A stretch of DNA of 64,000 nucleotides from Anoxybacillus tepidamans PS2 (GCF_000620165.1 NZ_JHVN01000015.1:20417-84416), one strand, 5' to 3'; shown: positions 1-8,168, counted from the stretch's first letter. Notes: generated from the letters alone by a model not told the origin. Numbers and translations are program-made.

Positions 1-1
1 C

Positions 2-322
2 CAATATTATAACATTTCGCGCGAGCTGCTTGCAGACGGCTATGCAATGAGAAGAGGGAAGAATAACACTGCGATCGGTGCGGTATTGTTAAAAGTAGCG
101 AAAATGGGGGAAGGCGGATCATTTAGCGAAGGGGCTGCGCATTTTGCCCAGTCTTCCATTAATTATCGTATTTTGCAAATGATCGATCCCAATAAGTCTA
201 TTTCGATTCCTATTGTTACAAAAAAGTCATTTGTCCTTTCAGTCGTTTTGTTATTGATTAATTTTTATGCTTTTGCAGCATGTTTCGCAGACCAAACATT
301 TTGCCACAAATTTTTGATGTAG
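2..322 (+). CDS. M56-type membrane peptidase, C-terminal part (truncated by window start)
   Basis: The open frame enters from the left edge, so the ATG at 47 is internal. The visible part starts with an ELLADGYAMRRG stretch like the region after the HExxH helix of BlaR1/M56 membrane metallopeptidases, and ends with a hydrophobic segment (about 20 residues, with VVLLLINFYAFAA). The stop is 18 bases before a FixH/YtkA-like lipoprotein gene, suggesting one operon. In Bacillaceae, M56 peptidases often pair with a BlaI/CopY-type repressor and act as antirepressors or copper-responsive factors; that partner would lie outside the window. The family call is tentative because the catalytic motif is not visible. 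Confidence 0.5.
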   Translation, partial: QYYNISRELLADGYAMRRGKNNTAIGAVLLKVAKMGEGGSFSEGAAHFAQSSINYRILQMIDPNKSISIPIVTKKSFVLSVVLLLINFYAFAACFADQTFCHKFLM

Positions 323-340
323 AAAGGATGGAAGCGGAGA

Positions 341-1192
341 ATGAAAAAAGGAATCATGTTAGCCTTTTTAACCACTTTGCTGGCAGTAAGCGGGTGCGGC
401 AAGACGAATAGTAGCCATGAACATCAACATATGAACCACGAAAACATGGAACAAAGTACAAATCATGAAGGAATGCATCATGAAACAGAAGGAACAAAAA
501 ATGTAGTTACACAAATCGCTTGGAAATTTGCGGATACATCTTTAAAAAGCCACGAACCGACGAAATTAACCATTCAAGTGAGCGATAAAGGCGGAAAGCC
601 TATTCAAAATTTTGAGATTCAGCATGAAAAGCTAATGCATCTTATTGTAGTCAGTGAAGATTTATCTTATTTTGAGCACTTGCATCCTGAATACAAAGGG
701 AACGGATCGTTTACAACTGCCATTACCTTTCCTTCCGGGGGAAAATATAAGCTGTATGCCGATTATGTTCCAAAAGGAGGAAGCAAAGTCGTCAAAAATT
801 ACACGGTTGAAGTTCAAGGGGCAAAGGCGAAAACTGTAGCGCTGAAGCCGGATAAAAATTTAACAAAAGTGGTAGCAGGCAAGGAAATCACATTATCTTT
901 TGACAAGTTGAAAGCGGGGCGTGAGGCGACGCTGACATTTCATTTTAAAGATAAAAAGACGGGCAAGTCGATTACGAATTTACAGCCGTACTTGGGCGCT
1001 GTCGGACATGTTGTTATTATTCGCGAGCATAGTTACGACTACTTGCATGTTCATCCAATGGACGAGCAAGCAAAAGGCCCTGATGCTGTGTTTATGGTTC
1101 AATTCCCGAAGAACGGCATTTATCAAATTTGGGCACAGTTTCAACACGAAGGCAATGTGATCACTGTTCCTTTTACGGTGAAAGTATCGTAA
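341..1192 (+). CDS. FixH/YtkA-like lipoprotein with His/Met-rich N-terminus
   Basis: A 283-residue protein starting with a lipoprotein signal (MKKGIMLAFLTTLLAVSGCG; lipobox LAVSGC, Cys19). The next 30 residues are rich in His and Met (HEHQHMNHENM, NHEGMHHET), a pattern typical of copper or other soft-metal binding. Two beta-sandwich-like repeats follow, each with an H-x-HP motif (YFEHLHPE near residue 108; YLHVHPMDE near 234), as in YtkA/FixH-type domains. It follows the M56 peptidase end closely and has an AGAATG-type start context after GGAAGCGGAG. It probably sits on the outer face of the membrane. Metal binding is inferred from composition only. Confidence 0.7.
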   Translation: MKKGIMLAFLTTLLAVSGCGKTNSSHEHQHMNHENMEQSTNHEGMHHETEGTKNVVTQIAWKFADTSLKSHEPTKLTIQVSDKGGKPIQNFEIQHEKLMHLIVVSEDLSYFEHLHPEYKGNGSFTTAITFPSGGKYKLYADYVPKGGSKVVKNYTVEVQGAKAKTVALKPDKNLTKVVAGKEITLSFDKLKAGREATLTFHFKDKKTGKSITNLQPYLGAVGHVVIIREHSYDYLHVHPMDEQAKGPDAVFMVQFPKNGIYQIWAQFQHEGNVITVPFTVKVS

Positions 1193-1300
1193 ATGCTATG
1201 CTCTCCCCTTGAGCTCTTTGCCTCATAAACGAGCCGTTAGCACGTATCAAATCCCCTTTTCTTTCATACATTGAGGTAAGAGGAAAAGGGGGGAATGTGA

Positions 1301-2719
1301 ATGAAACCGGATGATTTAAAGGCGCTGGAGCGTGCGATCGCGGAGATTACGGAAATTGCTGAAGGGTTTGGGTTGGACTTTTATCCAATGCGCTATGAGA
1401 TTTGTCCCGCCGACATCATCTATACGTTCGGTGCATACGGCATGCCGACGAGATTTTCCCATTGGAGCTTTGGGAAGCAGTTTTATAAAATGAAGCTTCA
1501 ATATGATCTAGGTTTAAGTAAAATTTATGAGCTTGTCATTAATTCGGATCCGTGCTATGCGTTCTTATTGGATTCGAATTCATTAATTCAAAATAAGCTG
1601 ATTGTGGCCCATGTGTTAGCACATAGCGACTTTTTCAAAAACAATGTTCGTTTCAGCAACACGAAGCGCGATATGGTGGAAAGCATGGCGGCGACGGCGG
1701 AGCGGGTTAAACATTATGAGCATCAATACGGCAAGTTGGAAGTGGAAAAATTTTTAGATGCGGTGCTTGCGATTCAGGAGCATATCGACCCGTCATTGCT
1801 TCGGCCGAAGTTGTCGTGGACGCTTGAAGACACGGAAGCGTACGAAGAGGAAGAGCCAGCGAAACCAACTCCGTATGACGATTTATGGACGCTTGATAAA
1901 CAGAACAAGTCGACGACGCCGCCGCGCAAAAAACGGCGGAAGTTCCCGCCGCAGCCGGAGAAGGATATACTATTGTTCATCGAAGAGTACAGCCGTGAAC
2001 TCGAAGATTGGCAACGCGATATTTTAACGATGATGCGCGAAGAAATGCTCTATTTTTGGCCGCAGCTTGAAACAAAAATCATGAACGAAGGCTGGGCTTC
2101 GTATTGGCATCAGCGCATTTTACGGGAGATGGATTTGACGAGCGACGAGGCGATTGAGTTCGCGAAGCTGAATGCAGGCGTCGTGCAGCCGTCGCGCACA
2201 AGCATTAATCCATATTATTTAGGTCTGAAAATCTTTGAAGATATTGAAGAACGGTGGAACAATCCGACGGAAGAGATGAAGCGGGCAGGCGTTAAGCCGG
2301 GCTCGGGCCGGGAGAAAATTTTCGAAGTGAGGGAACTAGATTCTGATATTTCGTTCCTTCGCAATTACTTAACGAAAGAACTTGTGATGCGCGAAGACAT
2401 GTACTTGTTCCAAAAACAAGGAAAAGACTACAAAATTGTCGATAAAGATTGGGAGCATATCCGCGATCAACTTGTCAGCATGCGCGTCAATGGCGGCTTT
2501 CCATATATTACCGTCAATGACGGGGACTACATGCGAAACGGCGAACTGTATTTGAAACATTGGTACGAAGGCATTGAACTCGACCTCAAATATTTAGAAA
2601 AAGTGCTTCCATACATTCACCAACTATGGGGGCGCACCGTCCACATGGAAACGGTCATCGAAAACAAGCCGGTACTGTTCACATACGATGGCAAAACGGT
2701 GCATCGGAAGTATATATAA
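1301..2719 (+). CDS. spoVR: Stage V sporulation protein R (SpoVR)
   Basis: A 472-residue protein matching the SpoVR family in length and motifs: an N-terminal helical region, the central [18 protein letters not shown] block, and a C-terminal region with [16 protein letters not shown] spacing (here [16 protein letters not shown]). SpoVR is needed for proper spore cortex formation in B. subtilis; its biochemical role is unresolved. It starts at an ATG behind a strong AGGGGGGAA ribosome site. The gene appears monocistronic, closed by a hairpin right after its stop. The region near residues 185-220 is charged and low in complexity, probably a linker. Confidence 0.93.
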   Translation: MKPDDLKALERAIAEITEIAEGFGLDFYPMRYEICPADIIYTFGAYGMPTRFSHWSFGKQFYKMKLQYDLGLSKIYELVINSDPCYAFLLDSNSLIQNKLIVAHVLAHSDFFKNNVRFSNTKRDMVESMAATAERVKHYEHQYGKLEVEKFLDAVLAIQEHIDPSLLRPKLSWTLEDTEAYEEEEPAKPTPYDDLWTLDKQNKSTTPPRKKRRKFPPQPEKDILLFIEEYSRELEDWQRDILTMMREEMLYFWPQLETKIMNEGWASYWHQRILREMDLTSDEAIEFAKLNAGVVQPSRTSINPYYLGLKIFEDIEERWNNPTEEMKRAGVKPGSGREKIFEVRELDSDISFLRNYLTKELVMREDMYLFQKQGKDYKIVDKDWEHIRDQLVSMRVNGGFPYITVNDGDYMRNGELYLKHWYEGIELDLKYLEKVLPYIHQLWGRTVHMETVIENKPVLFTYDGKTVHRKYI

Positions 2720-2752
2720 AAAGGGCTGCTGATTATTAGCAGCTCTTTTTAT
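2720..2752 (+). terminator. Rho-independent terminator of spoVR
   Basis: The arms GCTGCT and AGCAGC are separated by a 7-base loop and followed by CTCTTTTTAT. It lies directly after the spoVR stop. Confidence 0.75.
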
Positions 2753-2775
2753 ATATCGATGACACTCATGAAACT

Positions 2776-3018
2776 TTGGGTATTGTTATTTATCTCGGAA
2801 AATTGCTTCCGGCTTTTTGGAGAACGAATGAAGTGACACATGTGTTTTACACGGAGGAAGTGCAGCGCAAAGCGGAGCAACAGCTTGAAGCACACGAGAA
2901 CATTCGCATCATCAAAATGAGGGTGCAAGATTGCCTTGAGAAAATCGAAAACAACGAAATCCACGATTCTGAACTTTGCTTTGCCGTGCTGCATGCGATG
3001 TTGAAAGGATATGTATGA
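2776..3018 (+). CDS. Small hypothetical protein, possibly a 5'-degraded gene
   Basis: An 80-codon frame that can only start at TTG, 24 bases after the spoVR terminator, with no visible ribosome site or promoter. The predicted product is mostly helical and charged in its second half (EEVQRKAEQQLEAHENIRIIKMRVQDCLEKIE), which looks like real coding sequence. An ATG with better context (2768) lies in another frame and stops after 26 codons. Either an unusual start is used, or a frameshift or deletion has removed the natural 5' end. I do not recognise the family. Confidence 0.4.
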   Translation: MGIVIYLGKLLPAFWRTNEVTHVFYTEEVQRKAEQQLEAHENIRIIKMRVQDCLEKIENNEIHDSELCFAVLHAMLKGYV

Positions 3019-3112
3019 AAAAACTCAGTTTCACAAAAACTAGGCAACTTTTTCAAAACGCTTTCGTCTAATTGAGATGAAAGCGTTTTGTTATACTTGC
3101 GGGAGGGATGGG

Positions 3113-3553
3113 ATGAAAAAATGGCTATTCGCTATTCTGTTATTGAGCGTTTTTGGTTTCGGCTATTGGATTATTAAAGAGTCTAAGCCTCCTGCGCCTC
3201 GGATTACAGTGGGAGCTACAAACATTCCTACAGCACAAGGCACCTACTGTTGGACAGGTTTGTTTAACGGTATGTGTGTCGATATGAGTTCACCTATTGA
3301 TATCATTCGCCACGAACGACTCCAACCCGTTGTGGTTTCTCCAGGGGCCGAATTGCGCATCGGCTTTCGGCGTGAACCGATCAAAGGAACGCTGGGGGTT
3401 CGTCAATGGATGAGAGAGGATGAAGCAGAAGACGTGAACTTAGTTGGAAATATGTTTAAAGCCCCTGAAACAAAGGGAATTTATATTTACGATGTATATG
3501 CAAGCTGGGAAAAAGGCGACGCGAGCCACGTTTTTGTGATTCAAGTAAAATAA
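3113..3553 (+). CDS. Membrane-anchored hypothetical protein
   Basis: The start is set at the ATG after GGGAGGGATGGG, giving MKKWLFAILLLSVFGFGYWII, a signal-anchor. The longer frame starting at 3077 lacks a ribosome site. The remaining 120 residues are extracytoplasmic and contain a CWTGLFNGMCVD segment whose two cysteines could form a disulfide, plus an RIGFRREP beta-rich stretch. The next gene (25 bases on) encodes another secreted protein, so the two are probably co-transcribed. No family was recognised. Confidence 0.7.
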   Translation: MKKWLFAILLLSVFGFGYWIIKESKPPAPRITVGATNIPTAQGTYCWTGLFNGMCVDMSSPIDIIRHERLQPVVVSPGAELRIGFRREPIKGTLGVRQWMREDEAEDVNLVGNMFKAPETKGIYIYDVYASWEKGDASHVFVIQVK

Positions 3554-3578
3554 ACTATGGATGAGGAGGAGAGATTTC

Positions 3579-4067
3579 ATGAAAAAATTGTTTTTAGCAT
3601 TGGCCGTGTTCGCATTATTAAGCGGCTGCCAAGAAAAAGTGGAAGTTGTCAAACACAGCGATGCAAAAGCGGTTGAACAAACGAAAAACAAAGCGCAGCG
3701 CCCATGGAAAGAAAGCCCATTGTTTCAGTCGGGAAGCTATACGATGCTCGGCGAAAACGGGCGACTCGGCTTTATTTATGACGACAGTGAAACGATGAAG
3801 TTTTACCCGAACAAACCGCAAAAATATATGTGGCATTTTTGGGGAAAAGACGAAGAATTTGATGGCGACTTGAAAGTGATGGCAACGCACGAGAAGGATG
3901 GCAAGCAAGTGACGGTTCTAAAAGGAGTGCCGTTTGCGGGCCCCCATAACGGAGCGGATCGCCATGTTCCTTCTACTATGTCTTTGCCTGAAAGCGGCAT
4001 GTGGCGATTAGATGCGTATATCGGCGACAAGCTGTTTGGCAGCGTGTATATCAAAGTGTATGAATAA
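3579..4067 (+). CDS. Secreted lipoprotein, DUF4871-like (tentative)
   Basis: The start is placed at ATG 3579 behind GAGGAGGAGAG; an upstream in-frame ATG at 3561 has no such site. The N-terminus is a lipoprotein signal (MKKLFLALAVFALLSGCQEK, lipobox LLSGC). The mature part has a compact beta-rich look with YMWHFWGKDEE, GPHNGADRHVPS and a C-terminal SGMWRLDAYIGDKLFGSVYI stretch. Similar small Bacillus lipoproteins carry DUF4871; that assignment is from memory and unverified. Role unknown. It is closed by its own terminator. Confidence 0.7.
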   Translation: MKKLFLALAVFALLSGCQEKVEVVKHSDAKAVEQTKNKAQRPWKESPLFQSGSYTMLGENGRLGFIYDDSETMKFYPNKPQKYMWHFWGKDEEFDGDLKVMATHEKDGKQVTVLKGVPFAGPHNGADRHVPSTMSLPESGMWRLDAYIGDKLFGSVYIKVYE

Positions 4068-4101
4068 AACCGCTAGCATGGTCGTGCCGGCGGTTTTCGT
4101 G
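4066..4101 (+). terminator. Terminator after the lipoprotein gene
   Basis: AAAACCGC (4066-4073) pairs perfectly with GCGGTTTT (4090-4097). The hairpin begins inside the stop region of the preceding gene. Confidence 0.75.
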
Positions 4102-4150
4102 TTTTGATAAAATAAGCTATGAGGAAATGATAGATGAAAGGGGCTGTACC

Positions 4151-4486
4151 ATGGGCAACATTGCAAGAACGCCGAATCCTCCGTACTATGCGGTGATTTT
4201 TACTTCAGAGCGAACAGAAGGAGACAACGGATACGGAGAAATGGCGAAGGAAATGGTTCAATTAGCTTCCGAACAGCCAGGATTTTTAGGAGCCGAAAGC
4301 GTTCGGGATCAAAACGGAGTCGGAATTACCGTTTCTTATTGGGACTCGCTTGAAGCGATTAAAAATTGGAAAGAGCATGCGCGACACCAACTTGCGCAAG
4401 AAAAAGGAAAAAAGGAGTGGTATAAGAGATTTTCGACAAGAATTTGTAAAGTGGAGCACGATTATTTTTTTGAGAGGGAATCATGA
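4151..4486 (+). CDS. Antibiotic biosynthesis monooxygenase (ABM) domain protein
   Basis: A 111-residue single-domain protein; the start is ATG 4151 after AAAGGGGC. The central part (AKEMVQLASEQPGFLGAESV, then VSYWDSLEAIKNWKEHARH) is the dimeric alpha/beta barrel ABM fold seen in small stress or heme/quinol monooxygenase-like proteins of Bacillus such as YczJ. A conserved His pair (HARH) lies in the last helix region. The function of this family member is unknown; it is probably cytoplasmic. No operon partner is evident. Confidence 0.8.
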   Translation: MGNIARTPNPPYYAVIFTSERTEGDNGYGEMAKEMVQLASEQPGFLGAESVRDQNGVGITVSYWDSLEAIKNWKEHARHQLAQEKGKKEWYKRFSTRICKVEHDYFFERES

Positions 4487-4535
4487 TGCATAATAAGAAT
4501 AGCCGCTAAAAACTTATGAAACGAAGGTATACTAT

Positions 4536-5624
4536 ATGTTCCAAAGCTTCTATCTTCTGAAACCGAGAGTCACCAAATCCGATATTTTTTATAAAGTGTA
4601 TGTGATGGAGGAGGCAATTTATTTTTTTAAAATCGCCGGCCAACTGTATAATTGGAATGCATATGAAAAACAACTTCCATTGCTGCTTGAAATTTTATGT
4701 TGGAAGTGGTTTAAAAAGGCTGAAAAAAAGCGGGCTTTGTTAGAGTCGGAATACGATTACAAAGTAAAGCATCAACAAATTAATAATTTGATGCGAAAAA
4801 AGCCGAACTTTTTCATTCGCATAGAGGAAATCAAAGAAATAACGATTCAAGGAGAAGCGACAATCCACACAGGTTTTGCCGACAACGGCACGGTCGTTTT
4901 GACCTTAGCCAACGGGGAAAGACATAAATTTATTATTCCGAAAAGTGTTGCGCGCGCTGCGATCGAAACAGCTTTAAAAGACATGCATCCGCAATTGCCT
5001 GTTCGCGTTTCGCAAGGAATGTTAGCGGGGGAAGATGATGAAGCGATCGATCCAGCCGTGAAAAGATCGCTTCGAAAACGAATCAAAGCGCTGCTGTTCG
5101 GAGGATACGAGCCATTTCTGGACGTGAATGAGAAACTCACGTTATGGGGGAAAACATTGAATATTCTTTGGCTTCTTTTATTGATGGTTTCGATCATAGC
5201 GTCGTACTTTTCCGTTTATTTGTTAAGAAGTATACCGGTGATCATATTAGGGATTGTCGGAATCGCCATTATATTTCGGAAAGAGTTTGGCAAGCAGCGG
5301 TATGTTCAATTCGTAATCGCCATCTTGATTATGTCAGTGTTTCGTGAATGGACTGATTTTCCATTTTATTTACAACGTGATTATAAAGTAGCCGAAGGGA
5401 TTCCAAGTACGCTGGAATTCCACTCTCCTCGGCGAAGAGCAAGCTATTGGGAAGTGGTAATAGACAACAAAGAATTTGTGATACAGCAAAATCTGAATGA
5501 GAAGCTCGCTGGTCGCTGGTTTGTCATTCATTATTTGCCGTACTCAAAATTTGTTTTGAAATATAGCGTCTTGACAAAGAATGAAACCGAGAAAAAAGCG
5601 CAAAGGATGCAAGAGCAACACTAG
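4536..5624 (+). CDS. Hypothetical membrane protein
   Basis: A 362-residue protein not recognised. Residues 1-200 are soluble and include an IEEIKEITIQGEATIHTGF plus GTVVLTLANGERHKFIIP stretch that resembles a PH-like beta barrel. Three hydrophobic segments (about residues 208-232, 234-250, 255-268) form a membrane hairpin region, followed by a soluble tail with FVIQQNLNEKLAGRWFVIHYLP. No ribosome site is strong before ATG 4536 (GAAACGAAGG is a distant candidate), so the start is uncertain. It stands alone between unrelated neighbours. Confidence 0.6.
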   Translation: MFQSFYLLKPRVTKSDIFYKVYVMEEAIYFFKIAGQLYNWNAYEKQLPLLLEILCWKWFKKAEKKRALLESEYDYKVKHQQINNLMRKKPNFFIRIEEIKEITIQGEATIHTGFADNGTVVLTLANGERHKFIIPKSVARAAIETALKDMHPQLPVRVSQGMLAGEDDEAIDPAVKRSLRKRIKALLFGGYEPFLDVNEKLTLWGKTLNILWLLLLMVSIIASYFSVYLLRSIPVIILGIVGIAIIFRKEFGKQRYVQFVIAILIMSVFREWTDFPFYLQRDYKVAEGIPSTLEFHSPRRRASYWEVVIDNKEFVIQQNLNEKLAGRWFVIHYLPYSKFVLKYSVLTKNETEKKAQRMQEQH

Positions 5625-5673
5625 TTTAGCGGTATACGAACAAAAATGGGGCTTAGGGTGTGCAGTGACAAAA

Positions 5674-5722
5674 ATAGTCACCGTCTCGAAGGTGAATCTG
5701 GTGCTTTCGAGAAGGTGACTAT
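5674..5722. repeat. Long inverted repeat between convergent genes
   Basis: ATAGTCACC plus TCTCGAA on the left (5674-5690) pair with TTCGAGA plus GGTGACTAT on the right (5706-5722), with one internal mismatch and a 15-base loop. No U-run follows on either strand, so it is not a classic terminator, although its place between convergent genes suggests it helps end transcription. Confidence 0.6.
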
Positions 5723-5733
5723 CCTTGTTCAGT

Positions 5734-6327
5734 TTACAGCAATGTTCCAACATATACTCCCGCTAAGAAAATGCTTAAAATTAATATAAAATGAAGCAAC
5801 AACCACGCCCAATTTCCGTAGCGGAACGCTTTTATGTGAATCGGTTTTCTTAAGTGGGGAGGAATGAGTCGGCCGCCGACATATTCAAAAATAAGGAGAT
5901 AAATCCACCAGGCGGCGTACGAATCGAATGTATCCCAAAACTTTTCGTACTGAATAATTTTCGTATATTCCTCAAGCAGTTTTTCCGCGGTGACGCCGAG
6001 ATGGACCATTCCCCAATAAAACGGTATTTTCCACGCCCATCTTCTTGGACTGTATCGAACTCCTAGTAAAACGTAGTAAGGGAAGGTTGTTAATAAGGCG
6101 GTAAATGGAATTGTTAGAGCGCCGTTTAAAGGAGTGACGGGAAATTTATAAAAATCGAGGGCTAAAAACAATATGCATACAATATTGGCCGACACTCCGC
6201 TAATTAAGTAAAGAAGTCCATATTTCCGCCAATCTAGTTTAATGATAAAATAAGAGCCGAAAATACTTCCTACAATGGCAACAGCCGTTACTATATATTC
6301 TAGTTCGTGCCGGATCAGCAAAGACAC
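5734..6327 (-). CDS. CBO0543-type polytopic membrane protein
   Basis: A 197-residue integral membrane protein with about six hydrophobic segments. Conserved-looking loops include FPYYVLLGVRYSPRRW, KIPFYWGMVHLGVTAEKLLEEYTKII and YAAWWIYLLIFEYVGGRLIPP, which match the CBO0543 family of Bacillaceae and Clostridia (function unknown). Transcribed alone; the 290 bases upstream hold no gene but a decayed IS end. Confidence 0.7.
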   Translation of the reverse strand: MSLLIRHELEYIVTAVAIVGSIFGSYFIIKLDWRKYGLLYLISGVSANIVCILFLALDFYKFPVTPLNGALTIPFTALLTTFPYYVLLGVRYSPRRWAWKIPFYWGMVHLGVTAEKLLEEYTKIIQYEKFWDTFDSYAAWWIYLLIFEYVGGRLIPPHLRKPIHIKAFRYGNWAWLLLHFILILSIFLAGVYVGTLL

Positions 6328-6469
6328 TTTATATCCTCACCTTATCAATGTAAAAATGAAGCATTATTATCTATTCCCTATAAAAAATAAGCAGTTTGAT
6401 ATACATAACTATTATTTGCGAATCAAAATGTGGTTATTCCTTTTTATGTAAAATAACGAGAAAATGAAC

Positions 6470-6513
6470 CTCTACCACCTACACTTCGTCAAGAGATGGG
6501 AGACTTCTCGGTA
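6470..6513 (-). repeat. Solitary palindromic IS605/IS1341-type end (degenerate)
   Basis: Read on the minus strand, this stretch matches the left end of the tnpB element at 62907-62950 over about 40 bases with a few mismatches (shared cores: ACCGAGAAGTCTCCCA and CGAAGTGTAGGTGG). No transposase gene is attached, so it is a solo end or a remnant of an internally deleted element. It lies in the otherwise gene-free interval 6328-6619. Confidence 0.65.
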
Positions 6514-6619
6514 GATATATTAAAAATATGACATTAATTAACATCTTTTTTACAAATACTAAGTATTGAAGTGTGCAATGGCGTTGGTAGGAAAGGGTAT
6601 ATAAAATGGAGGGAAATTT

Positions 6620-6853
6620 ATGAATCATGTCACTGTATATACGACAACGACATGTTCTTACTGTGTCAAGCTAAAAAATTTTTTACGAGAGCAAGGGATT
6701 CCATTTACTGAAGTGAATGTACAGCGCGACCGGGCCGCAGCAAGAAAGCTCGTAGCGAAAACAAACCATATGGGCGTTCCGCAGACAGAAATTAACGGCC
6801 AATGGGTGTTCGGGTTTGATCCTGACGCGATTATGTCGCTTATTAAACAATAA
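6620..6853 (+). CDS. Glutaredoxin-family protein
   Basis: A 77-residue protein with the thioredoxin fold and redox motif CSYC (TTTTCSYCVKLKNFLREQGIPF), a GVPQTEINGQWVFGFDP segment supplying the cis-proline loop, and the usual length for NrdH/glutaredoxin-like proteins. The ATG follows TGGAGGGAAA. It sits just upstream of the CstR regulon, so a link to thiol or persulfide handling is plausible but inferred. It has a separate transcript because a CstR-like operator and promoter lie between it and cstR. Confidence 0.85.
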   Translation: MNHVTVYTTTTCSYCVKLKNFLREQGIPFTEVNVQRDRAAARKLVAKTNHMGVPQTEINGQWVFGFDPDAIMSLIKQ

Positions 6854-6918
6854 AACGAGACAGAACAACATCTGATGTCGTGTAATTGGGTTGGAATAAC
6901 GGGGGCAAACAGTCGTCT

Positions 6919-6962
6919 ATATACCTAATATAGTATATAATTGAAGGTATACATGCTATAAT
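6919..6962 (+). promoter_or_regulatory. CstR-like operator and -10 box before cstR
   Basis: ATATACC-N6-AGTATAT at 6919-6938 is a 7-6-7 inverted repeat with one mismatch, the same geometry as the sites before the TusA and DsrE genes. A TATAAT box follows at 6957-6962, so the repeat covers the -35 area. This would give autoregulation of cstR. Confidence 0.6.
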
Positions 6963-7033
6963 GTAGAGTAAGCAACGTTGCTTGGATAGATGCGATAATC
7001 ATGACCGCTGAAACGGTAAAAGAGGTGTATGAA

Positions 7034-7294
7034 ATGGAATATAATAAAGAAATTAAAAACCGTCTTAAGCGAATTGAGGGGCAAGTAAAAGGAATCATTG
7101 CCATGATGGAACAAGGCAAAGACTGCAAAAGCGTTGTTTCCCAACTGGCTGCGGCTAGAAATGCGATCGATCGAGCGATGGCTGTTATCGTAAGTACAAA
7201 TTTAGAGCATTGCATTAGAGAAAACATTGAAAAAGGGGAACAAACAGAACAACTGGTAAAGGAGGCAGTCGAGCTTTTAGTGAAAAGCCGTTAA
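7034..7294 (+). CDS. cstR: CstR-type persulfide-sensing repressor (CsoR/FrmR family)
   Basis: The start is ATG 7034, seven bases after AGAGGTG. The 86-residue product has the CsoR-family helical signature (LKRIEGQVKGIIAMMEQGKDC, then LAAARNAIDRA). The cysteines fall at residues 31 and 60, the pair used by CstR to sense persulfides. The position four before the second Cys is Asn56, where copper-binding CsoR has His, which argues against copper sensing. B. subtilis YrkD is the likely orthologue. Downstream genes are all sulfur-transfer proteins and carry matching inverted repeats. Confidence 0.88.
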   Translation: MEYNKEIKNRLKRIEGQVKGIIAMMEQGKDCKSVVSQLAAARNAIDRAMAVIVSTNLEHCIRENIEKGEQTEQLVKEAVELLVKSR

Positions 7295-7305
7295 AACAAG
7301 CCAGC

Positions 7306-7338
7306 GTCAACTCTTAAAGTAAGGGTTGACAATTTTTT
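7306..7338 (+). terminator. Terminator of cstR, sharing bases with the next promoter
   Basis: GTCAACTCTT (7306-7315) pairs with AAGGGTTGAC (7321-7330, one G-T pair), followed by a run of T. The downstream arm also contains the TTGACA -35 box of the TusA promoter, so the two signals overlap. Confidence 0.65.
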
Positions 7339-7370
7339 TGTATTTTAATAATATACATATACAGGTATAT
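7326..7370 (+). promoter_or_regulatory. Promoter with CstR-like operator before the tusA gene
   Basis: TTGACA (7326-7331), a 17-base spacer and TAATAT (7349-7354) form a good sigma-A promoter. The inverted repeat ATATACA-N6-GGTATAT (7351-7370) overlaps the -10 box and the start of transcription, ideal for repression. Confidence 0.7.
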
Positions 7371-7394
7371 GTAATAAAACAAGGAGGTGTATTC

Positions 7395-7622
7395 ATGAAT
7401 ATTGCTAAAATTGTTGATGCGAAAGGATTATCATGCCCAATGCCGCTTGTAAAAACAAAAAAGGCGATTGACGGGCTTGCTTCAGGTCAAGTGTTGGAAG
7501 TGCAAACAACCGACAAAGGTGCGAAAAGCGATTTATCCGCATGGGCACAAGCCAGTGGCCATAAGTTAATCGACATGAAAGAGGGAAACGGCGTCTTTAC
7601 GTTTTGGATTGAAAAAGCCTAA
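7395..7622 (+). CDS. yrkI: TusA-family sulfur carrier protein
   Basis: The start is ATG 7395 behind AAGGAGGTG; 75 residues. It carries the TusA signature DAKGLSCPMPLVKTKKAI with the sulfur-accepting Cys in the CPMP motif, followed by the beta strand LEVQTTDKGAKSD. TusA proteins carry persulfide sulfur between rhodaneses and acceptors. Size and context match B. subtilis YrkI. It is the first gene of the operon after the operator at 7351. A second TusA domain is fused to a rhodanese further on. Confidence 0.87.
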   Translation: MNIAKIVDAKGLSCPMPLVKTKKAIDGLASGQVLEVQTTDKGAKSDLSAWAQASGHKLIDMKEGNGVFTFWIEKA

Positions 7623-7638
7623 ATTTTTTTATTAATAA

Positions 7639-7658
7639 ATATACCTATACGGGTATAT
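7639..7658 (+). promoter_or_regulatory. CstR-like operator before the dsrE-like gene
   Basis: A perfect 7-6-7 inverted repeat, ATATACC-N6-GGTATAT, placed directly before the AAAGGAGG ribosome site. No clear independent promoter is visible, so it may act on read-through transcription or translation access. Confidence 0.65.
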
Positions 7659-7675
7659 AGAAAGGAGGCAGCTTA

Positions 7676-8158
7676 ATGTCCAGAGGAAAGAAGAAAACAA
7701 CCATCATTTTATTCAGCGGGGATTACGACAAGGCGATGGCGGCCTACATTATTGCCAACGGCGCGGCGGCGTATGACCATGAAGTGACGATTTTCCATAC
7801 GTTTTGGGGTCTTAACGCCCTAAGAAAAGAAGAACATGTGCCTGTACAAAAAGGATTTTTAGAAAAAATGTTTGCGAAAATGATGCCGCGCGGGGCGGAT
7901 AAAATGGGGCTTTCGCGAATGAACTTCGCGGGAGTCGGTCCGAAACTGATTAAGCATGTAATCGAAAAGCATAACGCCATGCCACTTCCAGACCTCATTG
8001 AGATGGCGAAAGAACAAGGAGTCAAACTTGTCGCCTGTCAGATGACGGTCGATTTGTTGGGGCTCAAACAAGAAGAATTGATTGATGGCATTGAATTTGC
8101 TGGAGTGGCGGCCTACTTGGCGGATGCTTCAGAAGGTAATGTGAACTTGTTTATATAA
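7676..8158 (+). CDS. yrkE: DsrE/DsrF/DrsH-like family protein
   Basis: A 160-residue protein with the DsrE fold: an N-terminal strand followed by SGDYDKAMAAYIIANGAAAYDHEVTIFHTFWGL, a basic helix-rich middle, and the conserved cysteine in VKLVACQMTVDLLGL, the expected sulfur-relay residue of this family. Length equals B. subtilis YrkE. DsrE-like proteins accept sulfur from TusA or rhodanese. It starts at ATG 7676 with AAAGGAGG upstream and is followed two bases later by the next gene's ribosome-site region. Confidence 0.85.
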   Translation: MSRGKKKTTIILFSGDYDKAMAAYIIANGAAAYDHEVTIFHTFWGLNALRKEEHVPVQKGFLEKMFAKMMPRGADKMGLSRMNFAGVGPKLIKHVIEKHNAMPLPDLIEMAKEQGVKLVACQMTVDLLGLKQEELIDGIEFAGVAAYLADASEGNVNLFI

Positions 8159-8168
8159 GGTGAGTGTT

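Noticed and set aside
7034..7294. Copper-sensing CsoR
   Set aside because: The copper-ligand His is replaced by Asn56 and the downstream genes are sulfur-transfer genes, not copA/copZ.
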